A DNA stretch of 64,000 nt from Allodiplogaster sudhausi (GCA_945643635.1 CALZFC010000268.1:1161001-1225000), one strand, 5' to 3'. Positions 45,801 to 58,149 are shown, counted from the first letter of the stretch. Translations and numbers: made by a program. The notes: generated by a model from the letters alone, not told the origin.

Positions 45801-46075
45801 ATGACTGCGCGAAGCTGTCGGAGCGCGCCAACAGCGCCATCTTGCGAAAGATGATTCAACTTTCTCAGGTGATATCATTTGAGCAACAACAGCTTCTTCA
45901 CCAAACTCTAAAACGCAGTCAATCTTATAATTAGTCAAGCGTTTCATCCTTGACAATTATCGCAAACATTCAACTAAAGATCAAAGAAAAACGAAGTGTT
46001 TCGTTTAATAATAAATGGGACCGCCTTTTCCAGGGAATATACAGCTGTCCTTGGGGACGCCATCACTCTGCTTAA
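42859..46075 (+). pseudogene. Gene H: MATH-BTB paralogue with two frameshifts
   Basis: Exons are 42859-42916, 43264-43307, 43541-43767, 43970-44134, 44321-44410, 44742-44878, 45103-45197, 45425-45548, 45776-45868 and 46034-46075. The start is MSEEVLASAAAEGAKAIKP; domain landmarks match G. Exon 4 is 165 nt rather than 169, a 4-nt loss around TACGG(CGAC)CGG. Exon 6 is 137 nt rather than 138, a lost T at its start, so phase-0 entry meets TGA at once. The donor of exon 2 reads GC. Exons 7-10 are clean (DLEKVLAVATPLRS; CAEIVMSDTAGLTVQKRLL; GIYSCPWGRHHSA). Intron 3 is open in frame and its retention puts the rest of exon 4 back in frame. A recent pseudogene is the simplest reading; altered splicing is possible for exon 4 but does not fix exon 6. 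Confidence 0.75.
44545..44735. mobile_element. GAGAAAATAC-type element in gene H intron 5
   Basis: Starts TTACCGTAGTATCTCC and ends TACTAATCGGGAAAATACGA, with CCTCTAATAGTGCCGCTCCC inside. Diverged relative of the element in the same intron of gene K. Confidence 0.45.
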
Positions 46076-46264
46076 GAGAGCCAATCTGAGAGAATCGATC
46101 ACGGGCATGTCGGAAACAAAATTATATTTTGATTTTTTTTATTCCTTCTAATGGCTTAAGATCCCAAAAAAATTGTTCCAGAAATGTTTTCTGTTATTTC
46201 ATCATCGATATGCACCGAAAACCCGAAAAAATTCAAATGATCATAACTTTGTTCGTTGTTGAGA

Positions 46265-46714
46265 TACCGTATTTTCTCTATTAGTACCCCCGGGGGTTCT
46301 ATTTTTCAGTACCCTTGCGAGAGGGGGGCACTATTAGAGGGATAGGTTCTATTAGAGGGAGGGGTTCTATTTTTCAATGTGAGACACTAAAAGTTTAATA
46401 ACAACATTTCATTTCCAAAAAAAGAAGAATAGTAGCCCGAATTTATTGGAATCATCACTGGAATATCCGTTTTACAACAGATTTATCATGAATTTGGCAT
46501 CAGATCATTGGTAAGAGCATCCCATGCCTCTAGGATCAATACGCGGTACATCTAGAGCTGAAGTAATAGACTATTAGGGGGGGGGTACTATTGGAGGGGG
46601 GGTTCTACTAGAGGGAGGGGTTCTATTTTTCAATGGCATTTTCAGAGGGGGGTACTATTAGAGGGGGGGGTTCTAATAAAGGGGGGGGGGGGTTCTAATA
46701 GAGAAAATACGGTA
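46265..46714. mobile_element. MITE with TACCGTATTTTCTCTATTAG ends
   Basis: The left end TACCGTATTTTCTCTATTAG is mirrored at the right by CTAATAGAGAAAATACGGTA. The interior repeats CTATTAGAGGG and GGGGTTCTATTTTTCA. TA at both edges could be the target site. 450 bp, non-coding. Confidence 0.75.
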
Positions 46715-47744
46715 TATTAATTTTGAACAGTTTATTCGAATTGAAAGGTGTACCAAAGTGGTATTAATGACTTTTACAAAATATTTGTCTTCTTTTTTAA
46801 AAATTCCGATGCGTTTCGATGTGCTGGCATCGAGTTGCATGCGCCAGCTTTCATTATCGATTGGACAGTAGGGTGAAATGGCCATGATCTACTCGTTTGA
46901 AGTGAGTAAACGGGAGATGAGTAACGGCGGGGAAGTAGCAAACACATGACCAGGGAAAAAGAGTTATAGTCAAGGAGGAGATATGAGACTTTCGACGTGC
47001 ACAGCAAATAGGCCAAAATGTCATAAAAATTCATGGCTCGAAACTACCTGAACCAATTTTATAGGTTGAACTTTCAATCGATAGCAATTTTTCGCTATAT
47101 CGAAATAAAAATATTCGCCAAAAGGTGTCATTTGAAGGCAAGGAAAAGGTGGCCAAAATATTAGAACCGAAAAAGTCGATAAAACAATCGTTACATAAAA
47201 AGGTGATGCATGGGGGAAAGTATTTCGTCATCGCGAAGGCTATGAAATGGTAGAAACATGTGGTGATAAGTTCAATCTGCAATAAATTACGGCTTCGGAA
47301 ATGAACTTCCAAAATTGACTAGTCAAAGGCGCCTCACAATCAGTGCTCTTTTCCAGAATGCGATCTCAGAAGAAAATAGTGGCTGCTATGACTCGCGCAT
47401 GTCCACTATATGTATGTACATACTTTTGACTTGCCAGTGCATATCTACTCCATCTTTCCATTCCTTCTCCCTGAGGGTCAAGACCGTGCACTAATTGTAA
47501 GTACATGTCGCAACGCAAAATGACAATATCAATTATTCCAATTATTATGTTATGTACATCTGGTTGGCACTATTGTTCGCACTATTCTAGCATTCTATAT
47601 ACTTAATGCACGGTCTTGACAGGACTGCGGGACGTTACTGCAGGTAAAAGAAAACGTATTTAGGTGTCAAACTTAGGGCGGAGCCAGTATTGTCGATGTG
47701 CAAAAATGTAGAATTCACTCCCCAAAATTTTGCACTGTCTTTTA
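46715..47744. other. H-J spacer
   Basis: AT-rich. No exon with paired splice sites and family similarity was seen. At about 47460-47520 GGGTCAAGACCGTGCACTAA matches DNA upstream of gene H. Confidence 0.5.
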
Positions 47745-48172
47745 ACGGCTCGACATAGCAGCATGGGGTCGAATGAAGTGCGATGTTATATTCACGTCGC
47801 AATTAGAGCGGTAAGCGAGGCAAGAAATTGCCATCGAGCATAAAGTGTGCCAAATAATAGTGAGGCATGGTGAGGCGGTGCCAAAGAATAGTTAGCTACT
47901 TTATATAGGGCATTTTGGGATACGTCTTCTTCACAAACTGTCAGAACTACAATACTGTTCTCCACTCCAACGCCTGCACTTTAATAGCTGATTTTCTATT
48001 CAAATATATTCAGTAGTGCAATTTTAATTATATTAATTCTTCAAACCGTTCTGCAAGCGGCAAGGTTGGCAATTATATTCTTCCCATGTTGGCAATAATG
48101 AGTGCCTTACCTCTTCCAAAAATTCTCGCTGTCCCTATTTTTTCTCGAGTTTTATTTATAGGCAACAGCAGG
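47745..48172 (+). promoter_or_regulatory. Gene J upstream region conserved with G and H
   Basis: Contains TTTTAACGGCTCGACATAGC, GAATGAAGTGCGATGTTAT, GAGGCGGTGCCAAAGAATAG, TTCACAAACTGTCA and CCATGTTGGCAATAATG before the start codon. Confidence 0.5.
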
Positions 48173-51100
48173 ATGAACGGAGAAGGCGGAGCCTCCGCTG
48201 CCCCGATTGGATCGGCAAAAACAATCAAGACAAGTTTGCTTGCATTTTTTGTATCGTTAAAATAATACACATGGTTCAAAAGAAGAAAAAAAAATTCGTT
48301 TTATAACTAAAGACCGTAGATCAAGATTATAATTCTGAAATGATAAGACAAAAATCATTCAGACTTTCTTCGTCTACATATGTTTTCGCAACATGTTAAA
48401 TTTTCGCCAGAGAATTCGTTTAAAAACATTTTGTTTGTTCTTAAAGATGGTATAACATTGTTGAGCATTTAGCGAAGGCGCAGATTAGTAAAAACAATTG
48501 TAGCGCCCTTTTATCATTGCAGATCCGGTGGTTGTCCGGGAAACGACGGGATATATCACATGCGCTGTTCGTTTAGCTACAATTTTTTTTTGTATTAGGT
48601 CACATTTTTTGACAACTACTTCCATCTGATTGTGAGTTTTGCCTTCGATAGTATTCGAAAAGGAGTTCCATTCATTTCTTTTTGAAACGAGATTTTACAT
48701 GTTTTCCTTACTATTTCTTCATATTTGCTATAATATTATTTTAGCTTCTAAACTAGTTCTCTTCTTATCTTTGTTTCTGTAAACTAATTTATTTATATTT
48801 AATTTTAAGCAAACAAATTATATTTTACAATAAAAATATATATTGTTATGTGGTCATATTTTTACAACTGATTTCTCCATTTTGCTACTCTCCAAAAAAA
48901 TTCTATTTGTCTTTTTTAGCGATATAATTAATTAAAATAAAACAACAAAATTAAATAAATTTATAGTACAGAAGTTTAAGATTAATATTAATAGGAAGTA
49001 TGGAGGCATGGCTCACCCCCGGGCTTTCAAATCCTGAGTTCAGCTGTTTCTGGTCTGCCAGTTCTTCTCTCACCACCCCCTAATCCAGTATACATAAACT
49101 GCATGGATTCATATCTTATCAAATATTATATGCTATGTGTCGTGACATCACTTTTTGATGTATGAATAACTAAATAAAATAAATGGTCGCAGGAATAAGT
49201 TTGCCGAGTTTATTTTTTACAGATTCCGAATGAGAATGCACTCGATGCCACTGAAGTGACGTCAGAGCAGAAGCCGATTGGCGGGCTGAACTTCCAGTTG
49301 GAAGCCTCGAAGGGGCCTGCCCCGGTCGACCCCTCAAAGTCCGCTCTTCTCGTCCGCGTCTTGGCCTCGCATCCCTCAGGGCGCGCCTCGAATTGGTACG
49401 TCATCGCCAAGGCCACCGTCACAATGCAGTCTCGAACGGGCACAGAACAGTTATTTATTCATGTATTTCCCGACTAAAGATAACATTCAGTACGACAAAA
49501 TTTATTCGCTTAGCTTATTTTCGCTTATTGTCACAAGTTTTGCACAGCATAAAATTTGATGGTTTTGTTTTCGGTCTTCAATATCAAAAATATGCTCTTC
49601 AATATCAACAAAGATTGCCTTTCTATGTTGATAGTGTGTTTGAGTACATTTTTCATTCTTATTGGTAGAGAAATTTTCCGTTCGCCAAAGCGTTAGTAAT
49701 GCTGTCTGTAGTCATTGAAAATACCGTTCCCATTGGCTCGCGTCAAAGGAGTAGATCATAGGCATTTCACCCTACTCTCCAATCGATAATCTAAGAAACG
49801 CTGGTATGGAAGCCAAGTCAAAAATAATAATTAATAAATTACCATTACATTTAGCACTTTTCTCCTATGAACAATACGAATACCTTCGATTGCATTATTT
49901 CCATTTCACAATTCTCAAAGAAAAAAACAATTTTTTTGAATAAAGAATAAAACGTTTTCTTTTTTCTTTTCAGAAAGCTAATTCGATGCGAGTTCACGGC
50001 CTCGTACGGTGACCGGAAGAATAATGAAACCGACGAGAAGAAGTGTCTGGCTGAATGGGCAATTGTCGAAGGCGATCAGGGAGGCTACATCAACAAGGAG
50101 AAGAACACGCTCAGTCTCGGGTGCAGCATCGAGATTATCGTGCGATATTAATTTTAAAAATTCGCCTATAGTTCGCTCGAATTGCTTGAGCGGACAGATG
50201 TGACTCCGCATCGGCCTTTTTGAAATTGTCCGTCCACGAAGCGTAAAACCAAGGATGGCCAAAAACCGGCCCGGCCGGGCTTTCAAAAATATCTGGCGGG
50301 CCGGGCCGGGCCTTAAATTCCCCGGGCCGGATTTTCAACCAAAAAAATGTTTGTGGTGGCCAAAAACACGGGCCAGTTAAATATAATTCATCAATAATAA
50401 ATGTATTCCTTTGCAGACATTGCACAAATATATCAAAACTGGTCAAAAACGCGAAAACAAACGGGTTTTTAAAGTTTGTACCGCCATAAATTTGAACTAA
50501 TTCTCGGATTCCGGAGTATTTTTTTGGTTTGAAAGGCAAGAAATTAGGCCCGAGTCGGCCCGGATTTGAAATTCAGATGCGGGCCGGGCCCGGGCCGGCC
50601 CGCATTCGATAAGGCCGGGCCCGGGCCGCACGGAGAGTTAGCGCAGTGCAAATACGACACTTAGATAAAAGTACAGTATGAAAGAATTCGTGTAATGAGT
50701 ACTCAAATTTCAAAATTGGGAGCGTACTTTTATTTAGTTGCACCGTATACAGCAGATATTATACTGCACTAAAAATTTTTTAGCGTCGTGTATTTAGTGT
50801 AACCGTAACTATGCTTTTATTTAGTGCGGAATGACGCAGAAGTGCCACATACTGTAACGTTTCTTAAGATTAGTCAATATCGCGACGCCACACTAAAATC
50901 TTCTCTAAGTGTCGCCTTAACACCCCCTTATGCCATGCGGGCCGGCCCGGCCCATTTAATTTAGGCCCGGGCCCGTCTAATTAGCAACGGACCGGGCCTC
51001 GGGCCCGGCCCGGGCCTGGCCATCCTTGTGTAAAAAACCGATATTCTTTATATTTATAAATGCTTCGACGAATTTGCTTCAAACAACAAACTTTCTTTTT

Positions 51101-51716
51101 CCGAGTTAAATGAAGTACAATCGCCCGCCCTTGAAGGCGCTGTTCAAGGAAGAAGACGCTGGCTTCTCTGATGTCTGCCTCGTTGTCGGAGGAAGAAAGG
51201 TATTTGACTTTTATTGCTCTTAATACCAAACTATCGTAATAAAATTTGAATTTTAAAACTGGAAAGAGATAAAGAGATTTATTTGACTTTTGAGGTAGGT
51301 TGACGATTAGAGTTTTGATCTAGCATTTTATTCGAATATTTAAGTATTCAATTGCAGTTTTTTGTGAATCGCGCTCTCATGTCAGTCCATTCTGAACCTC
51401 TGACGTCGCTGCTGATAGGCAGCTTTCAAGAAGGCGAAATGAAGGAAATTGTTCTGAAGGAAATCGACGCGGAGGACTTCGAGGCCTTTCTCAACGTTGG
51501 CATATCTTTTAATATTCATTTTTGTGCAGTATTCTCTGCAACTGAATTACCGCTAGTTTTATCAAAGAGAGTACAGTAGTTACAACAACAAATCATGTCG
51601 CGTCGGGGACTTGTCTATCATATCGTGTGATTCGATGAAGGAACTCACTACTAGAACAACATGTCTCCTCCAATACACTGTCTTCTTTTCATAATAATTG
51701 TTATACTGTCACATCA

Positions 51717-51760
<44 letters not shown>

Positions 51761-53434
51761 CATTAGATTTTTTCAGTACCGTACTTTTTTAATTCACGGA
51801 AAAGAAAGTATTATGTCGTAATTTTAAAAGGTTGTGAAAAAAGGACATTGTAAAAATATTTTGCCAACTCATAGTTTTTTTTTCGTATTCTTACTCTAAA
51901 TTTTAAATCATGATTATTTCATGTTGCTTTAGGTCATCTACCAGGTTAACCCACAAATCGATGTGGTCAATTTGGAGAAGGTGCTCGAGGTTGCTAGCTA
52001 TTACTGCGCCGATCAGATCATTGCAAAGTTGGTTTTTCGCGTTTCACTCCCGTTCGCTCTCTCCCTCTATCTTTTTTATTTATTTCTTTTGACTCTTTTC
52101 TCTCTTATGGTTAGCCTCTTTCCTTCTCCATTGTTTTCGCTTCTCTCTCCTACTCGCTACCCCATTTTCACACGCAGAGTAGCGCTCACTCGCCAAGGGT
52201 GCAGGAAATTTTTGAACTTTCGGAAAGTTCCAAAATGTACAATCAGACTGTTCGTTCCTCGCATTTCGATTTGTATTGCATATTTTGATTAAGCTCTCGG
52301 GTTTTACCATTGTCAAGCATAAAAATGTACCGATTGCCAGATTTCATGCCTCGAAATTTTTTAAATTTCATTGGTTTCTATACAAGTATTCCATCAGTGA
52401 ATTTACTGATACAATTTATGTGAAAAAGGAAACATTTTCGAGGAATTAAATCTGAAAATGGGGATATTTTAATCGTTGAAAGTTTTTTCCTGCACCCTTG
52501 GTTGTTGAGAGGTATTGGATAATAATTTTTTTAAAGTTATATTTAAAAATATATACTATAAATGCGCCAAGATCCTGATGTCTGATACAACCGGGCTGTC
52601 CATCCAAAATCGCCTCCTCATCTCCGACCAATTCAATTTGCCCGAATTCTTCGACATCCTCGAGTCTGCAGCCAGCAATGCCCGGGTAAAACAGGCGCCT
52701 TGGATTAGCCGTATTGATTCATATTAATTCCTTAAACAACAACGAATTCTTCATGGGTGAATTCTCTTTGGTCGAAAACGTCAACCTCGAAAGTGTGAAC
52801 CATTTTTTCACTCGTTACAAATTTATAAGCAGGCGAAATTTGCCAGGACGCGATTTTTCTACAACCATTATGACCCGCACTCATCTTCAACGTTCTCTCT
52901 CAGCCCAACCATGACCGAACTGCATTAGCGCTCGCGTTCAAATCGCACACTTTTCAATACTCCCCTGACGAATCCCTTAACTAGTTAACAATATTGACAG
53001 TATTAATTCACAATATTTTCCAATATTAACCGTATTGACAAATATATATGTATTTAACACTAGTATCCTGATTTGCCAACGTAAAGAAGAATATTAATTG
53101 ATGGTTTTAATTATTATTGCTAAGGACCTGATGGCACTCATCATGACTGACGACTTCTCTGCGAAGCTGTCGGAGCGCGCCAACAGCGCCATCCTTCGTA
53201 GGATGATTCGCCTTCCTAGGGTGAGATCACTTGAGCCAAAAAGGCTTCTTCAGCAAAATTGAGCTTCCAAACGCTATGAATCTCAGTCAAGAGCAATATA
53301 TATACATATATATCTGCAAATGTTCGCAACCATTCGACTTAACATCAAATAAAAATGTCGATTTTGTTTAATAAAAATGACATCGACTTTTTCAGGTATA
53401 CCCCTGTGCTTGCGGAATACTTCATTTTTTCTAA
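48173..53434 (+). CDS. Gene J: MATH-BTB paralogue with a damaged splice acceptor
   Basis: Exons are 48173-48233, 48523-48566, 49223-49449, 49974-50139, 51116-51199, 51358-51495, 51933-52027, 52562-52685, 53125-53220 and 53396-53434, nominally 357 residues. Start MNGEGGASAAPIGSAKTIK. MATH: RETTGYITCAV, PIGGLNFQLEASKGP, CEFTASYGDR. BTB: FSDVCLVVGGRK, FFVNRALMSVHSE, VNLEKVLEVASYY, CAKILMSDTTGLSIQNRLL. Terminal exon VYPCACGILHFF. Exon 5 is 6 nt shorter than in paralogues. The site before exon 8 reads CTATAA instead of an AG acceptor; no nearby AG gives an open phase. Intron 4 holds a 779-bp element and intron 7 a 309-bp element. The gene may be a young pseudogene or may skip exon 8. Confidence 0.65.
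50250..51028. mobile_element. hAT-like element with GGGCCGGGCC repeats in gene J intron 4
   Basis: Inverted ends CAAGGATGGCCA and TGGCCATCCTTG. Flanking 8-mers CGTAAAAC and TGTAAAAA match at 6 of 8, as expected for an old hAT-type target duplication. Subterminal GGCCCGGGCC repeats lie at both ends. No transposase. 779 bp. Confidence 0.7.
51721..51757. repeat. AT dinucleotide repeat in gene J intron 6
   Basis: About 18 TA units. Confidence 0.95.
52193..52501. mobile_element. TIR element CCAAGGGTGCAGGAAA in gene J intron 7
   Basis: Left CCAAGGGTGCAGGAAA, right TTTCCTGCACCCTTGG, perfect 16-bp inverted repeats. 309 bp, non-coding. No clear target duplication. Confidence 0.75.
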
Positions 53435-53689
53435 GTCACCTGGTCATATTTCTACGTTAATCTTAAAGGGACATGTGCATACGTGATTTTCTCACTTTCT
53501 TATTTCTTCTTAAAAATTGAGCTACTTTGTACATCCGAATAGAGATGAACGGTTGTAATGAGTAAAATAAATAAATCGTTTTCTGCAAATTGAGTTTGCG
53601 CAACGATGAAAAAAATCCGCTGATATTTGACACAACGCAATAAACAAACAATTCTACAAGACAGTAACAACTTGTTCCATTCTGCAACA

Positions 53690-53860
53690 TCTAGTAATTT
53701 CGATGCATTTCTATTGAGCTCTAAAATAGCTTTTTTTTTCTAGCATACGGCTTTTTTGACAGCTCCCTGCTATATGAGCCAAAAGACAAAAAAAAACAAC
53801 GGTAGATAAATAATTGTACTGGCGAATTCTTACAGTTAGCCATGGACACAGCAGCACAAA
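53690..53860 (-). repeat. Dispersed repeat R1, partial copy 4
   Basis: Contains GGCTTTTTTGACAGCTCCCT and TAGATAAATAATTGTACTGG, matching R1 segments at 34860-34960 (same orientation). Confidence 0.5.
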
Positions 53861-53895
53861 TGATGCTACATATAAGACAGTGTGAATTAAAAAAA

Positions 53896-54121
53896 AGGTT
53901 TTTTTTCTGCAATTTTCGACTAAGCTGTTATTTTTGGCACGAATTTAGAATATTCTACTGTGGATTTAGAATATTCCACTGTTTGCCATTATTGACGATC
54001 GTTAAAATTGCCAGATCAGTGTTTTGACAATTTTAACGATCGTCAAAAATGGCAAGCAGTGGAATATTCTAAATCCGTGCCAAAATAACAGCTTATTCAA
54101 AAATTGCAGAAAAAAAACCAA
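53896..54121. mobile_element. Foldback element with about 95-bp arms
   Basis: GGTTTTTTTTCTGCAATTTT, GCTGTTATTTTTGGCACG, TTTAGAATATTCCACTG and CGATCGTTAAAATTG on the left are mirrored on the right. The left arm has a 23-bp internal duplication of the TTTAGAATATTC(T/C)ACTG unit. Loop about 15 nt. Confidence 0.8.
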
Positions 54122-55398
54122 ATTTTTAATTCACCCTCTTATATGTACACTCATTGCAGCAACGCCCCTCAAGGGATTAGGCTGCTCTCAGTTATGTTAC
54201 TTGCTAGGTAACACTAGGATGCGGGAACTCAGGAACACAAGTGTAGACGCGAGAAGAACATGTTTAACTAGGAGCAAGGGGCTCCTTTTATATGGTGAGG
54301 GATGGCGTACTTTCATAAAGGTCACGGGGGCAAGTCAAGGACAAAGGGGGATGATAATTCTTGTACGTGATATATTCCCATCTACATGACACTCTCCGAG
54401 CGCTTTCCAGCCGCAGTTGAGAGGCAACACACGGCCGCGCGGTTCCCCCTCCCCCTCTTGATATGCCCCTTGTGTTAAGAGATGTGCAAATTTAACTGAT
54501 AAAACTATATGTAAGAAGCCCAGTAGCATGGCCGTAAGTTGGGAAGTTAAGTTGCAAAGGGGAGGGGGGGGGGTTGCCTAATCCCAGACACATCCTGCAC
54601 ATTGCCGGACTCCGCTGCCCTTGCCTTTGCCGTCTATGGTCTTCGCTCTTCCCCTTTTCCTGTCATCGTCGTCTAGTAAAGGATCTTCTTCCCAGCCGTA
54701 CCAATGCTGACAGCGCTGCAAGGGGCGACTATGAGAGGGAACCACGGAGTGTGGAGCTTGTTGAGGCCCGTCCTCTTACTCTGTTGCAGAGTAACCGGGC
54801 GAATCGATGAGGCAATTCCACAAGCAATGAGGGCAGAACGCGACACCCTATTTGAATCCAATTGCCAAGGAAGTTTCACCAACCGACAAAGTCTACAAGG
54901 CGGAACCTAATATTTAGTTTCGCGACAAAATTTGACGCAGATACAATTCCGGTAGACATTTTTGTACTTTCAAACAAATTTCAGCGACCGCTCTCCTTTA
55001 AACCAGTATTCTGCGCATCATATTGCCGGTTCTAATATTTATGAGTTTTTTTCGTCCTCTTTCATTGATTTCAGTGAAGAACCTGGCAGACCGAACCAAG
55101 CCGAAAGCATACAATAAATTTCAGAGAAAATCCTGGATTAATGGTTCGAAATGATAGTCTGCCTTCTTAAATCATAGGAATCCGCCATATTGGCGGCGGA
55201 AGCACGGGCACTCTCTCAAGCGGCTACCAATTTACTTCTTCCCAAAGCATTGAATGAGCCCAACCCCGAACGTGTAGGGTGGGGTTTCGCTTTTTGATGT
55301 CATATGCCCCAGCATCTTGGGTTTAAGTCAGACGTGCTGAAAATCAGGTAAAAATACAATATCCACAATTGTATTTGGGATTACTACAGTTTCCGAAC
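54122..55398. other. Unassigned unique sequence
   Basis: GC-richer than its surroundings (about 54160-54910), with short open frames on both strands but no spliced model or motif. It could be part of an old retroelement or a decayed gene. Confidence 0.4.
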
Positions 55399-55573
55399 CA
55401 GGGATGTCCAAAACCAGGCCTGGGCCCTACCCGGCCCGTGGGGTATGAGGGCCCGGCCGGGCCGGGCCCGTGGGGTAAGCGGGCCGGGCCGGGCCGGGCC
55501 CTGCCTTCAAAATCTCGGCCCGGGCCCGCCAAATTAGCAACGGGCCGGGCTCGGCCCGCTTTGGACATCCCTG
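55399..55573. mobile_element. hAT-like GGGCCGGG MITE
   Basis: CAGGGATGTCCAAA at the left has its exact inverse TTTGGACATCCCTG at the right. Flanking 8-mers TTCCGAAC and ATCCGGAC match at 6 of 8. Interior is GGCCGGGCCGGGCC repeats. Shortened relative of 50250-51028. Confidence 0.75.
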
Positions 55574-56132
55574 ATCCGGACCACCGGGCTAAATTTCCGA
55601 AGAATGTTACTTTGTTTAACAAACGCAAGACTTTCACGCAAAAACATTTAACAGTCTGCTTGCAAAGATTTTTATTGATCGATCGATTTCACTTAAGAGA
55701 CAGCATACACCTCCCTCTCGCGGCTTCTGTCTCTCTCTCTCTCTCTCTCTCTTTCACTGTCTTTCTCTCTCCCTCTCTCTTCTCCTTGAACTTTTTTTTC
55801 TGCCTGATTGCTTCTGAATTGATTATACTTTCTTGTCATGTAAATGAGGTCAATAAAAAAGATTGCCTAGACAGTTATTCAGATGCAACGAAAAAAAAGA
55901 AAATATGCAGTGGATTGGTGCAGAAGATTATCGATTAGTTGATGGCTGCAAAATCAACGGAGGAGGAGATTAGGACGCATAGCGACCACTTTAATAGCCG
56001 TTCCCTCCCCGTTTCTCTCTCCCTCTCTCTCTCTCTATGCCTCTCTCTCACTCCTTCCTATCTCTCTCTTTCTCTCTCACATCACTCTCTTTCACTCTCT
56101 CCCTCTCTCTCTCTCTCTCTTTCATTCTCTCG

Positions 56133-56163
<31 letters not shown>

Positions 56164-56639
56164 ACCTTACATGAGCAGGCTAGGCGAGCATTGCACTAAA
56201 ACAAATCAGTTGACACATGGGCTATTAGTATAGATTACATTCTGAACAGTAAAAACTCGAAAACTGGCGATTGGAGAATTAGCTACGGCAGTTCATATCC
56301 GCACTCCCATATCACATGCTCCCTCGACCGAGCGACAGGCAACATTATGAGCGCGCGCATTCAAACTGGTTCTCTAGCGCTACTGTAGAATTATTCGCCG
56401 GATACTTCCTTTAAGTGTCGCCCCACGTATCTTGTGGGTTCGCACATTGTAAGTAACGCCCAGAAACACAGAATATGTTCCGGTGCATTACGTGAAGTGC
56501 GAAAGTTCCGCTCCACGGAACTCCCTTTTCTGTGGGTAAGAAGTAAGAGTAGAAAGAAAGTTTCAAGCATAGTCGCCGTGTTAGTAGATCAAAATTAGAT
56601 GCATGTCAAGAAAATGAGAGACATAATTATACGCTCACA
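55574..56639. other. Repeat-flanked non-coding DNA
   Basis: CT tracts lie at 55728-55775 and 56013-56165. The rest shows no supportable exon. Confidence 0.5.
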
Positions 56640-56850
56640 ATGTCACGAGAAAGAGAGAACGAGAGAGAGAGAGAGAGAGAGCAGAGCGAGAGAGGGAGAG
56701 AGCAGAGCGAGAGAGAGAGAGAGAGAACAGAGCGAGAGAGAGAGAGAGAGAAACAGAGCGAGAGAGAGAGAGAGAGAGAGAGAGCAGAGCGAGAGAGGGA
56801 GAGAGCAGAGCGAGAGAGAGAGAGCAGAGCGAGAGAGAGAGAGAGAACAG

Positions 56851-56885
<35 letters not shown>

Positions 56886-56958
56886 AGAGCGAGAGAGGGA
56901 GAGAGCAGAGCGAGAGAGAGAGAGAGAGAACAGAGCGAGAGAGAGAGAGAGAGAACAG

Positions 56959-56997
<39 letters not shown>

Positions 56998-57067
56998 AGA
57001 GCGAGAGAGGGAGAGAGCAGAGCGAGAGAGAGAGAGCAGAGCGAGAGAGAGAGAGAGAGAACAGAGC

Positions 57068-57103
<36 letters not shown>

Positions 57104-57154
57104 AGCAGAGCGAGAGAGGGAGAGAGCAGAGCGAGAGAGAGAGAGAGAGAACAG

Positions 57155-57195
<41 letters not shown>

Positions 57196-57260
57196 AGAGC
57201 GAGAGAGGGAGAGAGCAGAGCGAGAGAGAGAGAGAGAGAACAGAGCGAGAGAGAGAGAGT
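56640..57260 (+). repeat. GA satellite with GAGAGAGCAGAGCGAGAGAG units
   Basis: Regular alternation of GAGAGAGCAGAGCGAGAGAG and AACAGAGCGAGAG in larger units of about 110-120 bp, repeated about five times. Open frames on all strands are repeat translation. Confidence 0.93.
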
Positions 57261-58079
57261 AAATAAGCAGTACGGTAGAAGCCGCAATATAGAATACGGC
57301 TTAATCAGTCATGACATATAATCAACCAATAGTCAATGAGACATCAGGAATGAGAGACTCATTCCCGATGTCACAATGATTCATTGGCAACTATTTAAGA
57401 ATATTATTGTGGCGAAAATCAAAAATCATTCGGGAAATTCAAAAATGGTTTTTAATTGGCGGGAAACTCAAAAATCGTTTATGATTGGAAGGAAATGAAA
57501 AAAGAGGGTGTTCGGGGCTATGCAGCTTGATATGCAGACTGAGATGGTCGGAACGCGTGAAACTCCGCTCGCAGTGGAATGGCTTTGTCCCCGTGTGCTT
57601 ACGGTAGTGTCTGGGTTAAAGACACTGTGTAATTCGCAGATTACGGTAGTAAGTGTTAATATCAAGCTCCAATACATATTCTATATAAAGAGAATAAATA
57701 TTTCATGCCATTTTTTCGCTACTTTTTTCTATCCTAAGATGGGGCTCTGGATGAAAAAAAACTATGAAAACAAAAAATTTCTAATTTACAGCCCGATAAA
57801 ATTGCCTAATTTACGACCCTCACACCTGCAGCCGTAGTAAACTGTCGTTTTCTCGGGTGAAAACTCGAGAGAATGAAACTGAACCTAGTGATGTTCAGCC
57901 GAGGTTTCGGTTCAACTTTCGTCCTCCTCCGAGGACATATGCCACCCCACACTTCACTCCAACTCGAACAAAACACGGAAAATCTCGTCACAAAGAGTAA
58001 TCGATATTACATGCAACTGCGCAATAATCTTCAAAGATTTCAGTTCTCCTCCTCTCTGTCACTTGTCTTCCACGAACAC

Positions 58080-58081
58080 TT

Positions 58082-58123
<42 letters not shown>

Positions 58124-58149
58124 CCGCTGCCACTAGCCTTCTCCACGAA

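Noticed and set aside
54574..54910. Possible gene on either strand in a GC-richer segment
   Set aside because: Frames of 60-80 codons on both strands, no splice-compatible neighbours, no recognisable motif.
56599..57321. Long Arg-Glu and Ser-Leu open frames over 200 codons on both strands
   Set aside because: They are translations of GA/CT satellites, open in several frames at once with no splice or family support.
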